DNA of 64,000 nt from Crocosphaera chwakensis CCY0110 (GCF_000169335.1 NZ_AAXW01000023.1:12688-76687), one strand, 5' to 3'; shown: positions 54,898-63,868, counted from the first letter of the stretch. Numbers and translations are program-made. Notes: generated from the sequence alone by a model not told the origin.

Positions 54898-54938
54898 CTA
54901 TGGGAATTGCTATATAAATTATGCCATAAATAAAATTT

Positions 54939-55190
54939 ATGACAGATAAAGGAACAACCACCAAAATCACTGATGGAGGGCGTATTGTTATTCCGGCAGA
55001 ATATCGTAGGGCTTTAGCCCTCAACACAGGGGATGATGTTATTCTTACCCTCGAAGAAGGAACCATACGTATTTTGCCTCGGACTGAAGCCTTACGTCGC
55101 GCTCAGAAAATTGTCACTCGTTACACTAAAAATAAAGAATTAAGCAGCGAATTAATTGAAGAACGTCGTCAAGAAGCTAAAAATGAGTAA
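54939..55190 (+). CDS. vapB: AbrB/MazE-type antitoxin (VapB-like)
   Basis: 83 residues. The N-terminal swapped-hairpin AbrB/SpoVT DNA-binding motif is clear: GGRIVIPAEYRRALALNTGD, followed by VILTLEEGTIRILPR. The C-terminal tail is helical and charged, suited to wrapping the toxin. It overlaps the PIN-domain gene by 8 bp, the usual coupled order antitoxin-toxin. Such antitoxins repress their own operon by binding the promoter; here the upstream 25 bp ends in an IS, so normal autoregulation may be lost. Confidence 0.88.
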   Translation: MTDKGTTTKITDGGRIVIPAEYRRALALNTGDDVILTLEEGTIRILPRTEALRRAQKIVTRYTKNKELSSELIEERRQEAKNE

Positions 55191-55566
55191 TTATGTCCTT
55201 GATGCTTCTGCTGTACTTGCTCTTCTCAACCAAGAACCAGGAAATAATCGTGTTAGTGAAATTTTAGGTGAGTCTGTTATTAGTGCCATTAACCTCAGTG
55301 AAGTCATCGCTAAACTCATAGAAAAAAATGTCTCAAAACCAGACATTAAATTAGTGCTTTCTTATCTCAATCTTGAAGTAATTAGTTTTGATGAACCATT
55401 AGCGTTATTTTGCGCCCATCTGCGTCCTCTTACTCGTGATTTAGGCTTATCTTTAGGAGACAGGGCTTGTTTAGGGTTAGCCCAACAATTAAATTTTACC
55501 GCTGTCACAACGGATAAAGCTTGGGGCCAATTAAATATGGGCATTTCTATCGAAGTTGTTCGTTAA
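55183..55566 (+). CDS. vapC: PIN-domain toxin (VapC-like)
   Basis: 127 residues. All four acidic active-site residues of PIN RNases are present: Asp7 (LDASAV), Glu40 (NLSE), Asp93 (LGDRACLGL) and Asp111 (VTTDKAW). VapC toxins cleave tRNA or rRNA when the antitoxin is degraded; target unknown. The true start is ATG 55183, overlapping the antitoxin end; an upstream frame start at 55156 would lie inside vapB. Its stop shares TTAA with the convergent recO stop. Confidence 0.9.
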   Translation: MSNYVLDASAVLALLNQEPGNNRVSEILGESVISAINLSEVIAKLIEKNVSKPDIKLVLSYLNLEVISFDEPLALFCAHLRPLTRDLGLSLGDRACLGLAQQLNFTAVTTDKAWGQLNMGISIEVVR

Positions 55567-56402
55567 AATTCTGCTTCAGGTAAATTATCAATCAATGTCA
55601 CAGAACGAAAAGAACGACCTAATTGATATTGAGCATAATTCCTTAATAAATGCTCGACTTGTAACCAAGGAACAGTAAAATCACTATCAAGAATGTTTGA
55701 GGGTAAAATTTTACCTGGATGGGGTAAAAATGATTGATTGAGGTGTTGTAATAAAGTTAATTCTGAGGCTTTTAATCTATGATTAATAACAGGTAAAACA
55801 ATAGGATTAGGATTATTTTTTTCTTTGTCTCGAATTGCTAAATTAATCAATCCTCCAGCATCAAAACTAAAGCCAACACACCAGCTAGGATCATTGAAAT
55901 TAGGGCTTAATTCCTCTTGTGTAATACAACAATAATGAACTTGCGGACCAATACCAGCGATCGCCAATAAGTGAAAAACAGCTTGGGCTAAATATCCATA
56001 TAAACTCTCAGCCAGAGACATCCTTTCTAACCGACGTAAATGCTCATTTAAGAGTTCATATAGTTCTAATTGAGGTTGCTCATCTAAAGCCAAATTAAGC
56101 ACCAATTCCGCTAAATATTGGGCTGCTGCAAGCTTTCCTAAATCCTTGCTTAACCCTGGATAAGATTCTAAGGTTTCGGCCTGAGTAATTTTATCAAGCG
56201 ATCGCCCTTTGGCAATAAGTAACTCATTGATAACAAATAATTCACAACGTCCCCTAAGTTTTGATTTTTGCTTTCTTGCGCCAGGAACAATAGCCCGAAT
56301 TAAGCCATACTCAGGAGATAAAAGGGTCACTAAGCGATCGGCTTCTTGAAAAGGCATTCCTTTTAATATAATGCCTGTGGCTTGATAAATGCGACTCTTC
56401 AT
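55563..56402 (-). CDS. recO: DNA repair protein RecO
   Basis: 279 residues from ATG 56402 (an upstream TTG at 56411 is less likely). The OB-fold N-terminal domain is recognisable in GIILKGMPFQEADRLVTLLS and IRAIVPGARKQKSKLRGRCE, followed by the helical C-terminal part. RecO loads RecA on gapped DNA with RecR. The cysteines of the zinc finger seen in some RecO are reduced here (only CC and C at VHYCCI/SWC), as in several cyanobacterial forms. Start has a weak ribosome site. Confidence 0.9.
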   Translation of the reverse strand: MKSRIYQATGIILKGMPFQEADRLVTLLSPEYGLIRAIVPGARKQKSKLRGRCELFVINELLIAKGRSLDKITQAETLESYPGLSKDLGKLAAAQYLAELVLNLALDEQPQLELYELLNEHLRRLERMSLAESLYGYLAQAVFHLLAIAGIGPQVHYCCITQEELSPNFNDPSWCVGFSFDAGGLINLAIRDKEKNNPNPIVLPVINHRLKASELTLLQHLNQSFLPHPGKILPSNILDSDFTVPWLQVEHLLRNYAQYQLGRSFRSVTLIDNLPEAEF

Positions 56403-56479
56403 GATATTCAATCCTAACTGAATTCATTTTTATTATCTTTGGTTACATACGGCCTGCACAGTAAGTTATGGCTTCCACA

Positions 56480-56514
56480 TTTTTCCATGTTTTTCTCCTT
56501 TTTTCCATGTTTTT
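56480..56514 (+). repeat. two 15-bp direct repeats upstream of the PEP-CTERM gene
   Basis: TTTTTCCATGTTTTT occurs at 56480-56494 and 56500-56514, a 20-bp period. It lies about 145 bp before the PEP-CTERM gene and 80 bp before the recO start. The spacing of two helical turns would suit a dimeric regulator, but A+T richness makes chance possible. Confidence 0.6.
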
Positions 56515-56657
56515 GCTAATAAACTTTTGTATAATCTTAAAATAATTCCATTATTTCTGACCTTGACAAGAAAAGATAGGTTAACTAAAGTTATGCGAGG
56601 GTAAACAACCAGCTTGTTCATTCAAGAATCAAGCTAAAACGTATCTTTGTCATCATT

Positions 56658-57464
56658 ATGTCTACTATGCACTATCCTTTTATTGTTTTACGGAATTTGA
56701 GAAACCGACTTAACCGAGATCCTTTCTTTGTTTATCTAACTTTTTTTACTCTATTAGGGGTGGGATTGATCCAAAATCCATCTATTGCTTCCCCCAAAAA
56801 GAGTCTTCAAAATTTCCTTGATCAAACTACTGTCACCGGAGACATCGGTTCATCTAACTCTATCGATGAGATTTTCTTTGATATTCCTGTCGAAGGGATG
56901 TTAGATATTAATTTTTCCTTAATACTGGAAAATGCAGGACTAGCTTCTAGAAATACATTTGGTCTATATGACACTGTTAGTAACAACTACTTTCAAATTT
57001 TTGATGGAGAAGCAACAGTAGGAAATCAGCTTTCAGCAACTATAACTTCAGAGAGTCAGCTTTTAATCGGTGGTATGACTTACGATTTAGAAGGTCCAGT
57101 TAGTTTTTACCTAAGTCGTAACCTTGAGCAGAAGTCCAAGACTTTCTTGAGCAATGACATTTACAGTGGAATTCCTCAAGCTCTAATGTATCAAGGAGAA
57201 GGTGAAGAACTACTCTTAGATGATATCAATATCCCCTTTACAGAAGACGATTATATCATCGGCTTTGAAGATAAGAAAGCCTCACAGAGTGACCGAGACT
57301 ATAATGATATGGTTGTTCTGGCTCAAACGGTTTTAAGATTACCAGAACCATCCGAACCGGGTATTCCCAGTAACAGTACAGGAGTTCCCGAACCTTCTTT
57401 GTTGTCGGGGTTAGGAATGATGGCTATGTTAGCGATCGCCAGAAAAAGAACGTCTGAGAGTTAA
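56658..57464 (+). CDS. PEP-CTERM sorting-signal protein with DUF4114 domain
   Basis: 268 residues: N-terminal signal segment (FFVYLTFFTLLGVGLIQNPSIA), a beta-rich body, a DUF4114-like calcium/acidic motif YIIGFEDKKASQSDRDYNDM (about 196-215), and a C-terminal PEP-CTERM signal (VPEPSLLSGLGMMAMLAIA, then RKR). PEP-CTERM proteins are cut and anchored by exosortase and are linked to extracellular polysaccharide matrix. No exosortase is in this window. The position beside the polysaccharide region is suggestive only. Start ATG 56658. Confidence 0.9.
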   Translation: MSTMHYPFIVLRNLRNRLNRDPFFVYLTFFTLLGVGLIQNPSIASPKKSLQNFLDQTTVTGDIGSSNSIDEIFFDIPVEGMLDINFSLILENAGLASRNTFGLYDTVSNNYFQIFDGEATVGNQLSATITSESQLLIGGMTYDLEGPVSFYLSRNLEQKSKTFLSNDIYSGIPQALMYQGEGEELLLDDINIPFTEDDYIIGFEDKKASQSDRDYNDMVVLAQTVLRLPEPSEPGIPSNSTGVPEPSLLSGLGMMAMLAIARKRTSES

Positions 57465-57475
57465 AAACAAAGTTA

Positions 57476-57495
57476 AGGCCAATCTTTATTGGCCT
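57476..57495. terminator. hairpin between convergent genes
   Basis: AGGCCAAT (57476-57483) and its complement ATTGGCCT (57488-57495) with a 4-nt loop, between the PEP-CTERM gene and the convergent DUF751 gene. No strong T-tract on either side, so termination strength is uncertain. Confidence 0.55.
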
Positions 57496-57509
57496 GATTG
57501 TCTTCACTT

Positions 57510-57713
57510 CTAAACTGTAGATAAACCTAACATTGCTCGTAACGTAAAATAAAGTAAAGAAAAGACCCCTATACCCATACCTCCAACGGCGATCGCACTA
57601 ACAGGATTTTTAAATAAGGGTTTAATCCAGTTAAAAAATACTAAAAACACCCCTAAAGTGAAACTAATCAGATAACGGGGATAACGTGATACATTTTCAA
57701 AGAATTCTCCCAT
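57510..57713 (-). CDS. DUF751 (Ycf33-like) small membrane protein
   Basis: 67 residues with two membrane segments (YLISFTLGVFLVFFNWIKPL and VGGMGIGVFSLLYFTLRAML). The conserved NVSRYPRY start and FTLRAMLGL end match the DUF751/Ycf33 family of cyanobacteria and plastids, of unknown function. Start ATG 57713. It converges with the PEP-CTERM gene and is divergent from the Wzt gene. Confidence 0.85.
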   Translation of the reverse strand: MGEFFENVSRYPRYLISFTLGVFLVFFNWIKPLFKNPVSAIAVGGMGIGVFSLLYFTLRAMLGLSTV

Positions 57714-57999
57714 TGGTTAACCTCTGTAATTTACAATCATTTCTTATAATATCAATACCTTTGGTAACAGGCATTTACGATTGTGTGACGTTTTCCATAC
57801 CAACTCTTGAGCCTAATATAAGTTATTCAAGAATTTTTTACCCATTTTGCTAAGTTTGTGATATTTTGTTAAGGAAGACAAAGTTAGTCTTGTGTCTCAA
57901 CCCTATTATAGTTTTATAGTTTAGTAAAATGACCAAATATTAAATAAATAGACCTATATTTTTGAATCCGACAATTATTGATAAGGAGATTAGTATTAT

Positions 58000-59211
58000 A
58001 TGGCTGATGAAGTCCTAGTTAAAGTTGACCATGTGTCCAAAAAATTTTGTCGTGATCTTAAACGGTCTCTTTGGTATGGTGTACAGGATATCATGTCAGA
58101 AGTGACGGCTCAAAAATATGAACATGAACTTAGAGAGGATGAGTTTTGGTCTGTGAATGATATATCCTTTGAGTTACGTCGAGGAGAATGTCTAGGATTG
58201 ATTGGACCAAATGGAGCCGGAAAAAGTACCCTATTAAAAATTCTGAATGGACTGATAAAACCCGATAAAGGCAGAATTGAACTACGAGGAAGAATAGGAG
58301 CTTTAATTGAATTGAGTGCTGGTTTCAACGCAATTTTAACAGGGAGAGAAAATATCTATAGTCGAGGAGCAGTTTTAGGATTTACCAAAGAAGAAATTGA
58401 TAAAAAACTGGATGCTATTATTGATTTTTCTGAGCTAGAAGATTTTATTGATACACCAGTTGTTAACTATAGTTCTGGGATGAAAGTTCGCCTCGGTTTT
58501 GCCGTTGCTGCTCAAATGGAACCCGATGTGCTTTTATTAGATGAAGTCTTAGCAGTTGGCGATGTGGGGTTTCGAGCAAAGTGTTTTAATAGTATTTATA
58601 AGATGATGGAGAATGCAGCGGTTATTTTAGTTTCCCATAGTATGCCCCAAATTAACCGTGTTTGTTCTGACATTTTAGTAATGAATCATGGACAGCCTGT
58701 TTTTCAAGGAAAAGATGTTCCTAGAGGAATTGATAAATTTTATACATATTTTGAGAAGGGTGATGAAGGTTTGGTGATGGGCAATGGTAAAGCTGTTATC
58801 AACCAAATTGAGCTTGAAAGTAATGGGAAAAAAGAGATAAATTCAATTAAATATTTAGATGAATTAATTTTGCATATTAACTTTACTGTTGATGCCAGCA
58901 TAGACAAATGTTGTCTAAATGTTGTAATTCTCAATCAAGAATTACAAAATATTGTACAGTGTAATTCTTTATTTCATGATTTTGAGATACCTAATCTTAA
59001 ACAAGAGATACGAGTCAAATTAAGTTTAGGTGAAATTTCTTTAAATCCAGCCATTTATTCAATAAGTGTTGGTATTAATTCTATTAGTTCTCATAATACA
59101 GTAGGCGACGTTTTATACAAAAACTACAGTGTAAAAAAATTCAAAGTTGTTGGCGATTTTTTCGGTTATGCTCCAATGCAGTTACCTGGAAAATGGGAAA
59201 TTTTATGTTAA
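58000..59211 (+). CDS. polysaccharide ABC transporter ATP-binding protein, Wzt/KpsT-type
   Basis: 403 residues. An ABC ATPase domain (1-245) has Walker A GPNGAGKST, an NYSSGMKVRLGFAVA signature and Walker B PDVLLLDEVLAVGD, followed by an H-loop SHSM. The C-terminal ~150 residues form a Wzt_C-like carbohydrate-binding domain (beta-rich, ...INFTVDASIDKC...). This is the form that exports polymer with a Wzm permease, recognising the chain end. No permease (Wzm) gene is next to it, upstream or down to the window end. AAGGAG precedes ATG 58000. First gene of the sulfotransferase island. Confidence 0.9.
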   Translation: MADEVLVKVDHVSKKFCRDLKRSLWYGVQDIMSEVTAQKYEHELREDEFWSVNDISFELRRGECLGLIGPNGAGKSTLLKILNGLIKPDKGRIELRGRIGALIELSAGFNAILTGRENIYSRGAVLGFTKEEIDKKLDAIIDFSELEDFIDTPVVNYSSGMKVRLGFAVAAQMEPDVLLLDEVLAVGDVGFRAKCFNSIYKMMENAAVILVSHSMPQINRVCSDILVMNHGQPVFQGKDVPRGIDKFYTYFEKGDEGLVMGNGKAVINQIELESNGKKEINSIKYLDELILHINFTVDASIDKCCLNVVILNQELQNIVQCNSLFHDFEIPNLKQEIRVKLSLGEISLNPAIYSISVGINSISSHNTVGDVLYKNYSVKKFKVVGDFFGYAPMQLPGKWEILC

Positions 59212-59278
59212 ATTTATTTAGTCAATTTTCTTTGTTGACTACAGTGACAAGAATTCATAGCAAGAGGTTACTCGTTTG

Positions 59279-60229
59279 ATGAAAAATTTACTAGATAAGC
59301 ACCGACCTATTTTTATTGTAGGTATGGAACGATCAGGAACAACTTTAATGAGTTCTCTCCTTTCGGCTCATCCCTCCATTGCTATTTGCCCTCAAACTAA
59401 ATTTATGGTTATTTGGAAAAACAAGTATCCAGGGCTAGATATTAGAAATACTGAGAATTTTCAAGTTTTTTGGCATGAATTTACCAAAGGTCAATTTTCT
59501 TTCGCTGGAATCAGTGCTGAAAAAACTTTAGAGCGGATTTTAGCAATGGGCGAGGTTAGTTACCAGACGATATATACCGGAGTCTTGCAAGAATATGCAC
59601 AGTCAAAAGGTAAAATTCGGTGGGGAGATAAAATATCAGTTTCCAACTCTCAATATATGAATCTGTTGCTTGAATGGTATCCTCAAGCTCGTATTATCTG
59701 GATGTTAAGAGATCCTCGTGCTGTGATAGCCTCTGTTCTTTCGACTCCTTGGGGAAAAATGAGATCAATAGAGAATTGTACGATTGCATGGAAAAAAAAT
59801 ATTCACAACTTAATTGAGTGGAGAAAAGATGAACGTATTCTTGTAATACCTTATGAAGAAATCGTTATAAATACTGAAAACATATTGCAAAAAATATCTA
59901 ATTTTATAGAAGAAAAATATACTGTAAAAATGATTAATAATCGTTCAGAAAAGAATATGCCAATTATTAATCGTGATCAGTGGGGGACAAGTCATTTGAA
60001 ATCTGTACTAAGGCCAATTTCTGATGAAAGTATAAGTAAGTGGAAATCTATACTGTCTAAAAATCAAGTATCCGAAATAGAAATCCTAGCATATCAAGAA
60101 ATGTCGAACTTTGGTTATGCCTTAACTACTTCAAAATTAGAGAGAACATTATTTACAGGACAAATTTTTTTAAAAAAATTGCTGTCAACAATGACTTCAA
60201 GCCAACCTAATAATAAAATTAATATTTAA
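59279..60229 (+). CDS. sulfotransferase family protein (copy 1)
   Basis: About 316 residues. The PAPS-binding P-loop GMERSGTTLMSSLL (about 15-28) and the second PAPS motif ARIIWMLRDPRAVIASVL (about 137-154) are present. Sulfotransferases of this type move sulfate from PAPS to carbohydrate or lipid hydroxyls. ATG 59279 is chosen over TTG 59276 because an AGAGG site lies 10-16 nt upstream. The Cys and other acceptor specificity cannot be judged. Located 67 bp after the Wzt ATPase, so probably in the same transcript. Confidence 0.87.
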   Translation: MKNLLDKHRPIFIVGMERSGTTLMSSLLSAHPSIAICPQTKFMVIWKNKYPGLDIRNTENFQVFWHEFTKGQFSFAGISAEKTLERILAMGEVSYQTIYTGVLQEYAQSKGKIRWGDKISVSNSQYMNLLLEWYPQARIIWMLRDPRAVIASVLSTPWGKMRSIENCTIAWKKNIHNLIEWRKDERILVIPYEEIVINTENILQKISNFIEEKYTVKMINNRSEKNMPIINRDQWGTSHLKSVLRPISDESISKWKSILSKNQVSEIEILAYQEMSNFGYALTTSKLERTLFTGQIFLKKLLSTMTSSQPNNKINI

Positions 60230-60375
60230 TTGAAAATTTTAGCAAGAAAAAAGATATAGATAAATAGTATTTCTGATTTCTGAGCTAGTTTTTCGTTTTA
60301 GGACTATACTATTTACTTAATTGACACCAAACCAACTATATTTAAACATCAAAATAATTGATAAAGACTAATGCA

Positions 60376-60507
60376 ATGATCCCTAATCTTTCTAAGTCAC
60401 TAGAACTGATAAAACCAATTACCCTATCAAATCTCCCTGATTGGATACAGAAAACTATTAAAAAAGATCTCAACACTTATCAAAAAAACAGCGCTCAATG
60501 TCACTGA
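60376..60507 (+). other. out-of-frame upstream extension of the second sulfotransferase
   Basis: From ATG 60376 a 43-codon frame reads MIPNLSKSLELIKPITLSNL and then ...TYQK before a stop at 60505-60507. Removing one A from the A7 run at 60482-60488 would join it to the sulfotransferase frame (...TALNVTESIDKLVISN, then KKPIFIVG). It is therefore the probable real N-terminus of that gene, separated by one base. Confidence 0.6.
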
Positions 60508-60520
60508 GTCGATTGATAAG

Positions 60521-61318
60521 TTGGTTATCTCTAATTTCAAAAAACCTATTTTTATTGTGGGTTCAGGTCGTTCTGGGACAACTTTTTTAGGTTCTTGTAT
60601 TGGGAAAATCCCAGAAATTTCCTATCACGTAGAACCCATCGTCATTAAAGCTGCTGCGCGATACGTCTACACAAACCAATGGTCAAACCTAAAAGCAAAA
60701 TGGTTTTATAGGACACTTTATGCTTGGTTAATGCGAATTCATTTTGATACTGATTTACGTTTAGCAGAGAAAACCCCTCGCAATAGTTTTATTATTCCTT
60801 TTTTGTATAAAATCTTTCCAGATGCTCAATTTGTACACATTATTAGAGATGGGAGAGATGTAACAGTATCTTTATTAGAAAAACCTTGGTATCGAGCCGA
60901 TCAAGTTAATTCAGGACAAGTAGAACCAGGGGGATATCCTCATGGCCCTTATGCCCGATTTTGGGTTGAACCTGATCGAATCGAAGAATTTGAAACCACC
61001 AGTGACACTCATCGTTGTATTTGGTTATGGCGAAGATATCTGGAGACAATTCTTCAAGCTACCTCTCATCTTCCGAAAAATCAGTATTACGAGTTACGAT
61101 ATGAACAATTAGTGTTCAACACGGCCGATGAAACTGAACGATTACTAGACTTTTTGGAAATTTCTAATTCCAAAAGTAGAAAGCAGTTTCATAAGGCAAC
61201 AGCGAATGTAAAATCTGATTCAGTAGGTCGATGGAAAAGCGAACTATCAGAAAATCAACTGAAAGAAATTTATCAGGATGCGGGAGAACTTCTTGTACGA
61301 TTAAACTATTATATATGA
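60521..61318 (+). CDS. sulfotransferase family protein (copy 2)
   Basis: 265 residues from TTG 60521, or about 50 more if the A7 frameshift upstream is corrected. P-loop GSGRSGTTFLG near residue 13; second PAPS motif AQFVHIIRDGRDVTVSLL; a long central insertion with GQVEPGGYPHGPYARFW; the catalytic domain is complete. A bigger N-terminal part is likely in the intact gene. Second of three sulfotransferase genes in 5 kb, all different from each other, suggesting modification of several positions of one polymer. Confidence 0.82.
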   Translation: MVISNFKKPIFIVGSGRSGTTFLGSCIGKIPEISYHVEPIVIKAAARYVYTNQWSNLKAKWFYRTLYAWLMRIHFDTDLRLAEKTPRNSFIIPFLYKIFPDAQFVHIIRDGRDVTVSLLEKPWYRADQVNSGQVEPGGYPHGPYARFWVEPDRIEEFETTSDTHRCIWLWRRYLETILQATSHLPKNQYYELRYEQLVFNTADETERLLDFLEISNSKSRKQFHKATANVKSDSVGRWKSELSENQLKEIYQDAGELLVRLNYYI

Positions 61319-61376
61319 ATTAGTTTTAGGCAGGATATTGAAAGAAAATTCACCAATTATATATAAGAGTTGTCCT

Positions 61377-62588
61377 ATGATAAATACCAATAAAACTAAA
61401 AATCCTATAAAATATCAAGGAAAATTTGAAAAACTGTTGTCTTTTTGTTTTTTTTTAATCTATCAAAAATCAAAAATGTCTGCTCAGAAAACAGAAAATA
61501 TTTTTAATAAAGTCCTAGAAAAAATTTTCCCTTCTTCTTGGATGGTAAGATATCGCAACTTTGAAAAGAACTGGATAAGTCAAATAAAGATAGAAAATCA
61601 GGAAAAATTATTTGAAGAACGCTTAAATTTAAACTATCAGTATGATTTAAAGAGATTTATTACAGCTTCTAGTGCTAGTCTTGGTACCAATCTATCTCCT
61701 AATCTTTTAGCAAAAACATCAGAACTAAGCAAAACTAATCTACAAGCCTTGATTACCAAGGATTATCATAGAATAGAAAAAGGTTTAGCACTAAAAGAAC
61801 CTCGTCTAGGCTTTGGCATTAATACAGTTAATAATTTAATTGCTGCTATCAAAAAATATCAAGAACTTTATGGCTATGATAATTTAGTGCAAATTTCTAT
61901 TAATACCTTATTAACCTATTATGAATTTAATCGAGAACAAGGTTATAAAGTGCCTCAACTTTATGAAAATATAATTGATCTCAAAAATAAAGCAATCCCT
62001 GAAAAGCCAATCCGTGAGGGTGGAACGTTAACTATCAGAAAAGATGAAATCTATGCTAAAGCCAAAAAGATCTGAAAGATTTTTTTATTCCCGACATAGT
62101 ATTCGTCACTTTGCTGCTGAAATGTGGATATAAATTTAATTAAAGAGGGGATAACAATGGCACAAAAAACACCCTCTGTTTGTAACCGTCAATCCAGTAA
62201 AGTTTATGTCTTCAGTAGGGATGAAGATAAACAAAAAATCCTAAGTTATCAAAATGGAAATCGAGGATTTGGAGAGCAAGCAAGCAAAGTTTTAATTGTG
62301 ACTTCAAACATGGAACATTTTACCTCTATTGGTGAACGAAATCAGTGCTGGATTGATGGTGGAATGTATGCTATGTCTCTCGTGTATGCCTTACACTCTC
62401 TAGGGTTAGGGACTTGTTGTTTAAATTGGAGTGTAGAATGTAGGGTTGATAAACAACTCAGAGAGGTGGCAGAAATTAGTGATTCAGAGGCTGTTATTAT
62501 GATGATTGCTGTCGGCCATCTTACTGATGAATTAAAGGTTGCTCAGTCTCCTCGAAAAAAAATTGAAGATGTGTTAATCATTAAATAA
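61377..62588 (+). pseudogene. nitroreductase family protein, disrupted by three single-base indels
   Basis: The first frame (to 62075) encodes a helical N-terminal domain of about 230 residues (KDYHRIEKGLALKEPRLGFG); the second (62124-62588) encodes the FMN-binding nitroreductase half (AQKTPSVCNRQSSKVYVF, GMYAMSLVYALHSLGLGTCC). Between them the segment DLKDFFIPRHSIRHFAAE is spread over two other frames. Adding one base in each of A5 (62064-62068), C3 (62090-62092) and A3 (62120-62122) makes one continuous protein of about 404 residues. Nitroreductase-family genes often sit in polysaccharide clusters near pyruvyl transferases; their role there is poorly known. Start ATG 61377 preferred; TTG 61338 possible. 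Confidence 0.72.
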
Positions 62589-62629
62589 TCTTGTATCCTA
62601 TTAATTAATGTTCCCAGGAGGCTTAATTT

Positions 62630-63868
62630 TTGAAAGTTGTTATCACAGGAATTACAGGAATGCGTAATCGAGGAGTAGAGGCAATTATTACACCTACAAT
62701 TGAACAATTACGCAAACGGCAACAAGATATAGAAATTAATATCCTTACTCAAACCCCTGATTACGATCAGATTAGACTGAATCCTTACGGAGTTAACTTA
62801 CAGTTAGAAAAAAAGCATCTTCAAACCAAAACTACTCCTCCAAGCCGTAAAAAAAGATTACTTTCTAAGTTATTGCCAGGCTACGGATTACCAAAAACAA
62901 AACTAATTCCGTCCTCTTCTTTACTGCGTAACGCGTCTGCTGTCATTGCTTCTGGTGGCGATGTATTTAGTCCTGAATACCCGATAACTCCCCATTTAAA
63001 ACCTTTAAAATTAGCTTTAGATGTAGGAACTCCCGTGATATTTTTAGCCCAGTCTATTAGTCCTTATAAACGGGAAGAAGACGCAGAAGAATGGTTAGAA
63101 GTCGCCCGTTATTCTAAACTAATTACAGTACGTGAATATTTAACTTATAATTATTTAACTAAAGATTTAGGGTTATCGACAGATTTGGTTAAATTAACGG
63201 CTGATCCTGCTTTTTTACTAACTCCAGCTCCTCAAGATCATATTAATAATTTATTAAAAGGTTACGGCATATCAGGAGAACGTCCTTTAGTTGCTCTAGG
63301 GACTAGCCAAGGGATTTGTAACTACACCTCATCAACATTAGATTATGATAAACATCTAAGGTCTTGGCAAAAAATCATTGAAATGATTGTCAACGAATTA
63401 GATGCTGAAGTCATTATTATTCCCCATGTACAGGAAATAAGAGCTGGAAATGATGATAGAATTTTAGGCAGTCAATTATTGAGAATTTTAGACTATAATC
63501 CAAGAGTTCACTTAGCAGGATGCGACCATACAGCATCCGAATTCAAAGGAATTATTGCTCAATGTGAGTTAGTTATTTCAGAACGGACTCATGCAGCGAT
63601 TGCTGGTTTATCTAGCGGGGTTTGTACAGTCGCAGTAGGTTATTCTATTAAGTCTAAAGGAATCTCTGCTGAATTAATTGGAGAAGATAAGTTTAAGGAA
63701 GGTCTACTCATCTCTGTTGAAGACTTTTTAAATCCTAAAATTGTTTGTGAAGCTGTTAACAATTCTTGGAAAAAAAGAAATCAAATCAAACAAATAATTA
63801 AAAAACGATTGCCTAACATTCAGGAAAGGGCTTTTAAAAACTTTGATTTGATTATTAATAATCATTGA
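62630..63868 (+). CDS. polysaccharide pyruvyl transferase family protein
   Basis: 412 residues. The family start MKVVITGITGMRNRGVEAII, the SGGDVFSPEYP segment (about 104-114), and HVQEIRAGNDDRIL plus ISERTHAAIAGLSSGVC near the C-terminus match CsaB/GumL-type pyruvyl transferases, which add ketal-pyruvate from PEP to exopolysaccharide sugars. The start is TTG 62630, decided by the strong AGGAGG at 62616-62621 with 8-nt spacing; an ATG further in would lose the nucleotide-binding strand. Last complete gene of the sulfotransferase island. Confidence 0.9.
   Translation: MKVVITGITGMRNRGVEAIITPTIEQLRKRQQDIEINILTQTPDYDQIRLNPYGVNLQLEKKHLQTKTTPPSRKKRLLSKLLPGYGLPKTKLIPSSSLLRNASAVIASGGDVFSPEYPITPHLKPLKLALDVGTPVIFLAQSISPYKREEDAEEWLEVARYSKLITVREYLTYNYLTKDLGLSTDLVKLTADPAFLLTPAPQDHINNLLKGYGISGERPLVALGTSQGICNYTSSTLDYDKHLRSWQKIIEMIVNELDAEVIIIPHVQEIRAGNDDRILGSQLLRILDYNPRVHLAGCDHTASEFKGIIAQCELVISERTHAAIAGLSSGVCTVAVGYSIKSKGISAELIGEDKFKEGLLISVEDFLNPKIVCEAVNNSWKKRNQIKQIIKKRLPNIQERAFKNFDLIINNH

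Larger units (their letters stand above)
53883..54914 (+). mobile_element. IS630-family insertion sequence, about 1.03 kb
   Basis: Terminal inverted repeats of about 29 bp with a few mismatches: TATAGCATTTCCC...CATGAGGTACA at the left and its complement ending GGAATTGCTATA at the right. TA dinucleotides at both edges fit the TA target of IS630 elements. It has two overlapping frames, orfA and orfB, that must be joined by a frameshift. The right end lies about 25 bp before the vapB ATG, so the insertion may have replaced that operon's promoter. Confidence 0.9.
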
